Of a stretch of 8,068 nt of DNA, positions 7,469-8,068 are shown one piece after another. Origin of the DNA: Pseudonocardiales bacterium (lineage in GTDB: Bacteria; Actinomycetota; Actinomycetes; Mycobacteriales; Jatrophihabitantaceae). Made by a program: the position numbers and the translations under genes. The notes under the pieces were generated by a model. The model made no database searches and was not told the origin of the DNA. It was given only the letters and a program-made list of their open reading frames with translations. Within the stretch, counting starts at the first letter, position 1. Each line of letters opens with the position of its first letter. The DNA is taken from contig JAVEEO010000153.1 in NCBI GenBank assembly GCA_030840415.1, forward strand, positions 1 to 8,068, read 5' to 3'.

Positions 7469-7549
7469 CGAGTTGACCGCCGGAGGCGGTAGCGGCTCGC
7501 CGGGTGGCGCTGCCCACACTTGCACGCGACCGATTCGAACTGTCATGGC

Positions 7550-7571
7550 ATCGGCCGCTCGATCGGCCGCT
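7550..7571. repeat. Two direct copies of ATCGGCCGCT with a 12-bp period
   Basis: Copies lie at 7550-7559 and 7562-7571 in the gap between the divergent traR and ileS genes. Each contains the palindrome CGGCCG. The spacing of just over one helical turn would suit side-by-side protein binding, but in GC-rich DNA it may be chance. Confidence 0.4.
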
Positions 7572-7674
7572 GGCTGTGACAGTCGAGCGCCCAGCCCGAC
7601 ACAGCCGGAGCGCCCCGCTCGACGTCAGACCGGCTTGGACCGGCGGCAGCAGAAATCCGGGTGCCCGGACCACG

Positions 7675-7680
7675 TAGACT
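7675..7680 (+). promoter_or_regulatory. ileS: Candidate -10 element for the ileS leader
   Basis: TAGACT fits TANNNT and would place transcription start near 7686-7688, at the base of stem I of the T-box. That agreement with an independently folded RNA is the main support. No good -35 is seen 17 bases upstream. An alternative reading uses TTGACT (7680-7685) as a -35 box, but nothing good follows it as a -10. Confidence 0.4.
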
Positions 7681-7863
7681 TGACTTCAGGCGTTGACGAG
7701 GACGAGTAGCGCCGGTGGCAAGGCTGAGCGAGCCGGGGATGGTGTGAGCCCGGTGCCGAGCGCCGGTATTCGCGAAATCACCTCCGAGCTCCGGAAGAAA
7801 GCGTCAGACGGCGCGAGTAGAACCGGGCGCATGACCAGAGTGGGCATTCCAGCGGAGTGCCAA

Positions 7864-7903
7864 GAGGGGTGGTACCGCGGCAGCTACCGGCTGTCGTCCC
7901 TTC
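7864..7903 (+). promoter_or_regulatory. ileS: T-box antisequestrator hairpin (tRNA acceptor-end binding)
   Basis: Helix A1 pairs GAGGGG 7864-7869 with CCCUUC 7898-7903. The 7-base bulge UGGUACC (7870-7876) carries UGGU, complementary to the ACCA end of uncharged tRNA-Ile. Helix A2 pairs GCGGCAG 7877-7883 with CUGUCGU 7891-7897 around a 7-base loop. This is the canonical antiterminator shape, used here as an antisequestrator. Confidence 0.9.
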
Positions 7904-7948
7904 ACCGAACGGCCAGTCTGACCCCAGATCGGCACAGCCCGGCGAAGG
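7899..7948 (+). promoter_or_regulatory. ileS: Sequestrator helix masking the ileS ribosome binding site
   Basis: CCUUCACCG (7899-7907) can pair with CGGCGAAGG (7940-7948) with one A-C mismatch, covering most of the GAAGGAG ribosome binding site. Its 5' strand shares 7899-7903 with the antisequestrator, so the two folds exclude each other. This is the switch expected of a translational T-box. Confidence 0.78.
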
Positions 7949-7950
7949 AG
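7944..7950 (+). promoter_or_regulatory. ileS: Ribosome binding site of ileS
   Basis: GAAGGAG, a strong match to the 16S rRNA 3' end, lies nine bases before ATG 7960. It decides the ileS start and is the part hidden by the sequestrator helix. Confidence 0.9.
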
Positions 7951-7959
7951 AGTTCCGCG

Positions 7960-8068
7960 ATGGCCTACCAGGCCCTGCCCGCCCATGTGGATCTGGCTGC
8001 GACCGACCACGAGGTGATCGCGTTCTGGCGTGAGCACGACGTCTTCCGCAAGAGCCTCTCTCAGACCG
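7960..8068 (+). CDS. ileS: Isoleucyl-tRNA synthetase, N-terminal fragment cut by the window end
   Basis: The first 36 codons are open and run off the window. The peptide opens MAYQALPAHVDLAATDHEVI and continues with AFWREHDVFRKSLSQT. The pattern of a helix starting near the charged DHEVIAFW, then xxxDVFRKSL, is typical of the N-terminus of IleS, just before the PxxxNGxxHxGH signature that must lie beyond the window. The enzyme charges tRNA-Ile with isoleucine in the cytosol. The assignment is reinforced by the upstream T-box with an AUC specifier and a U discriminator partner, both matching tRNA-Ile. The start ATG has a strong ribosome binding site nine bases upstream. It is transcribed divergently from the traR-lspA-rluD unit. 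Confidence 0.93.
   Translation, partial: MAYQALPAHVDLAATDHEVIAFWREHDVFRKSLSQT

Larger units (their letters stand above)
7684..7959 (+). promoter_or_regulatory. ileS: T-box riboswitch of ileS, isoleucine-specific, translational type
   Basis: Full T-box leader folded by hand. Stem I (about 7684-7797) has the specifier loop AGUA (7705-7708) facing GAA-AUC-A (7774-7780), with isoleucine codon AUC at 7777-7779. It also has the AG bulge AGCGA (7727-7731) and the terminal loop GGAUGGUGUGA (7737-7747) on a CCGGG/CCCGG stem, the two distal elements that stack on the tRNA elbow. Stem II pairs GUCA 7803-7806 with UGAC 7832-7835 and GCGC 7811-7814 with GCGC 7827-7830, around AGUAGAA (7816-7822). Stem III is a perfect 8-bp hairpin, 7843-7850 with 7854-7861. 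The T-box bulge UGGUACC (7870-7876) follows; its variable base U matches A73 of tRNA-Ile. No U-tract terminator exists, so control should act on translation: uncharged tRNA-Ile binding exposes the ileS ribosome binding site. Confidence 0.95.

Noticed and set aside
6116..7492. A 458-codon plus-strand open frame rich in Arg, Gly and Leu opposite lspA and the TraR/DksA-type gene
   Set aside because: It is the antisense image of the Lys/Ala repeats; the repetitive GRGLGR-type product follows from the codon bias of the minus-strand gene.
7758..7791. An ultrashort stem I with GAGC/GCUC and GGU/ACC pairs
   Set aside because: A longer stem I beginning near 7684 explains more, including the AGUA specifier-loop strand, the AG bulge and the conserved terminal loop.

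Overview
The window is high-GC DNA from an actinobacterium. Coding frames end almost every codon in G or C, and the gene set (ileS, TraR/DksA-type protein, lspA, rluD, dnaE1) resembles the ileS-lspA-rluD-dnaE1 neighbourhood of mycobacteria and relatives. The dnaE product is the DnaE1 type, with an intact metal-binding PHP domain and a length close to mycobacterial DnaE1. I cannot fix the genus. Apart from repeats inside one gene it is a chromosomal housekeeping region: I see no mobile element, CRISPR array, tRNA or rRNA.

Layout, left to right. A small two-helix membrane protein of unknown function (54-644, minus) lies just downstream of dnaE (706-4269, minus), the replicative DNA polymerase III alpha subunit. 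A divergent 188-bp gap leads to a small plus-strand IsdG/MhuD-type heme monooxygenase gene (4458-4820), which converges on rluD (4853-5782, minus). rluD overlaps the end of lspA (5775-6383, minus) by 8 bp, and lspA follows a TraR/DksA zinc-finger-family gene (6431-7405, minus) by 47 bp. These three genes look like one transcription unit. The 278-bp gap from 7406 to 7683 holds a perfect inverted repeat touching the traR ribosome binding site, a candidate promoter for each direction and a short direct repeat. A T-box riboswitch (about 7684-7959) then precedes the start of ileS (7960 to the window end, partial).

How the parts work. The T-box can be folded by hand from its specifier loop (isoleucine codon AUC) to two mutually exclusive 3' structures. 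One exposes and the other hides the ileS ribosome binding site, so uncharged tRNA-Ile should switch translation on. The divergent operon encodes a DksA-like protein with a long histone H1-like Lys/Ala/Thr domain and a zinc site lacking one cysteine, plus lipoprotein signal peptidase and an RNA pseudouridine synthase.

The most interesting items are the T-box (a full-length stem I with a translational output), the H1-like TraR/DksA fusion with its altered zinc site, and the hairpin at its start. I found no strong evidence of a wholly new multi-gene system.
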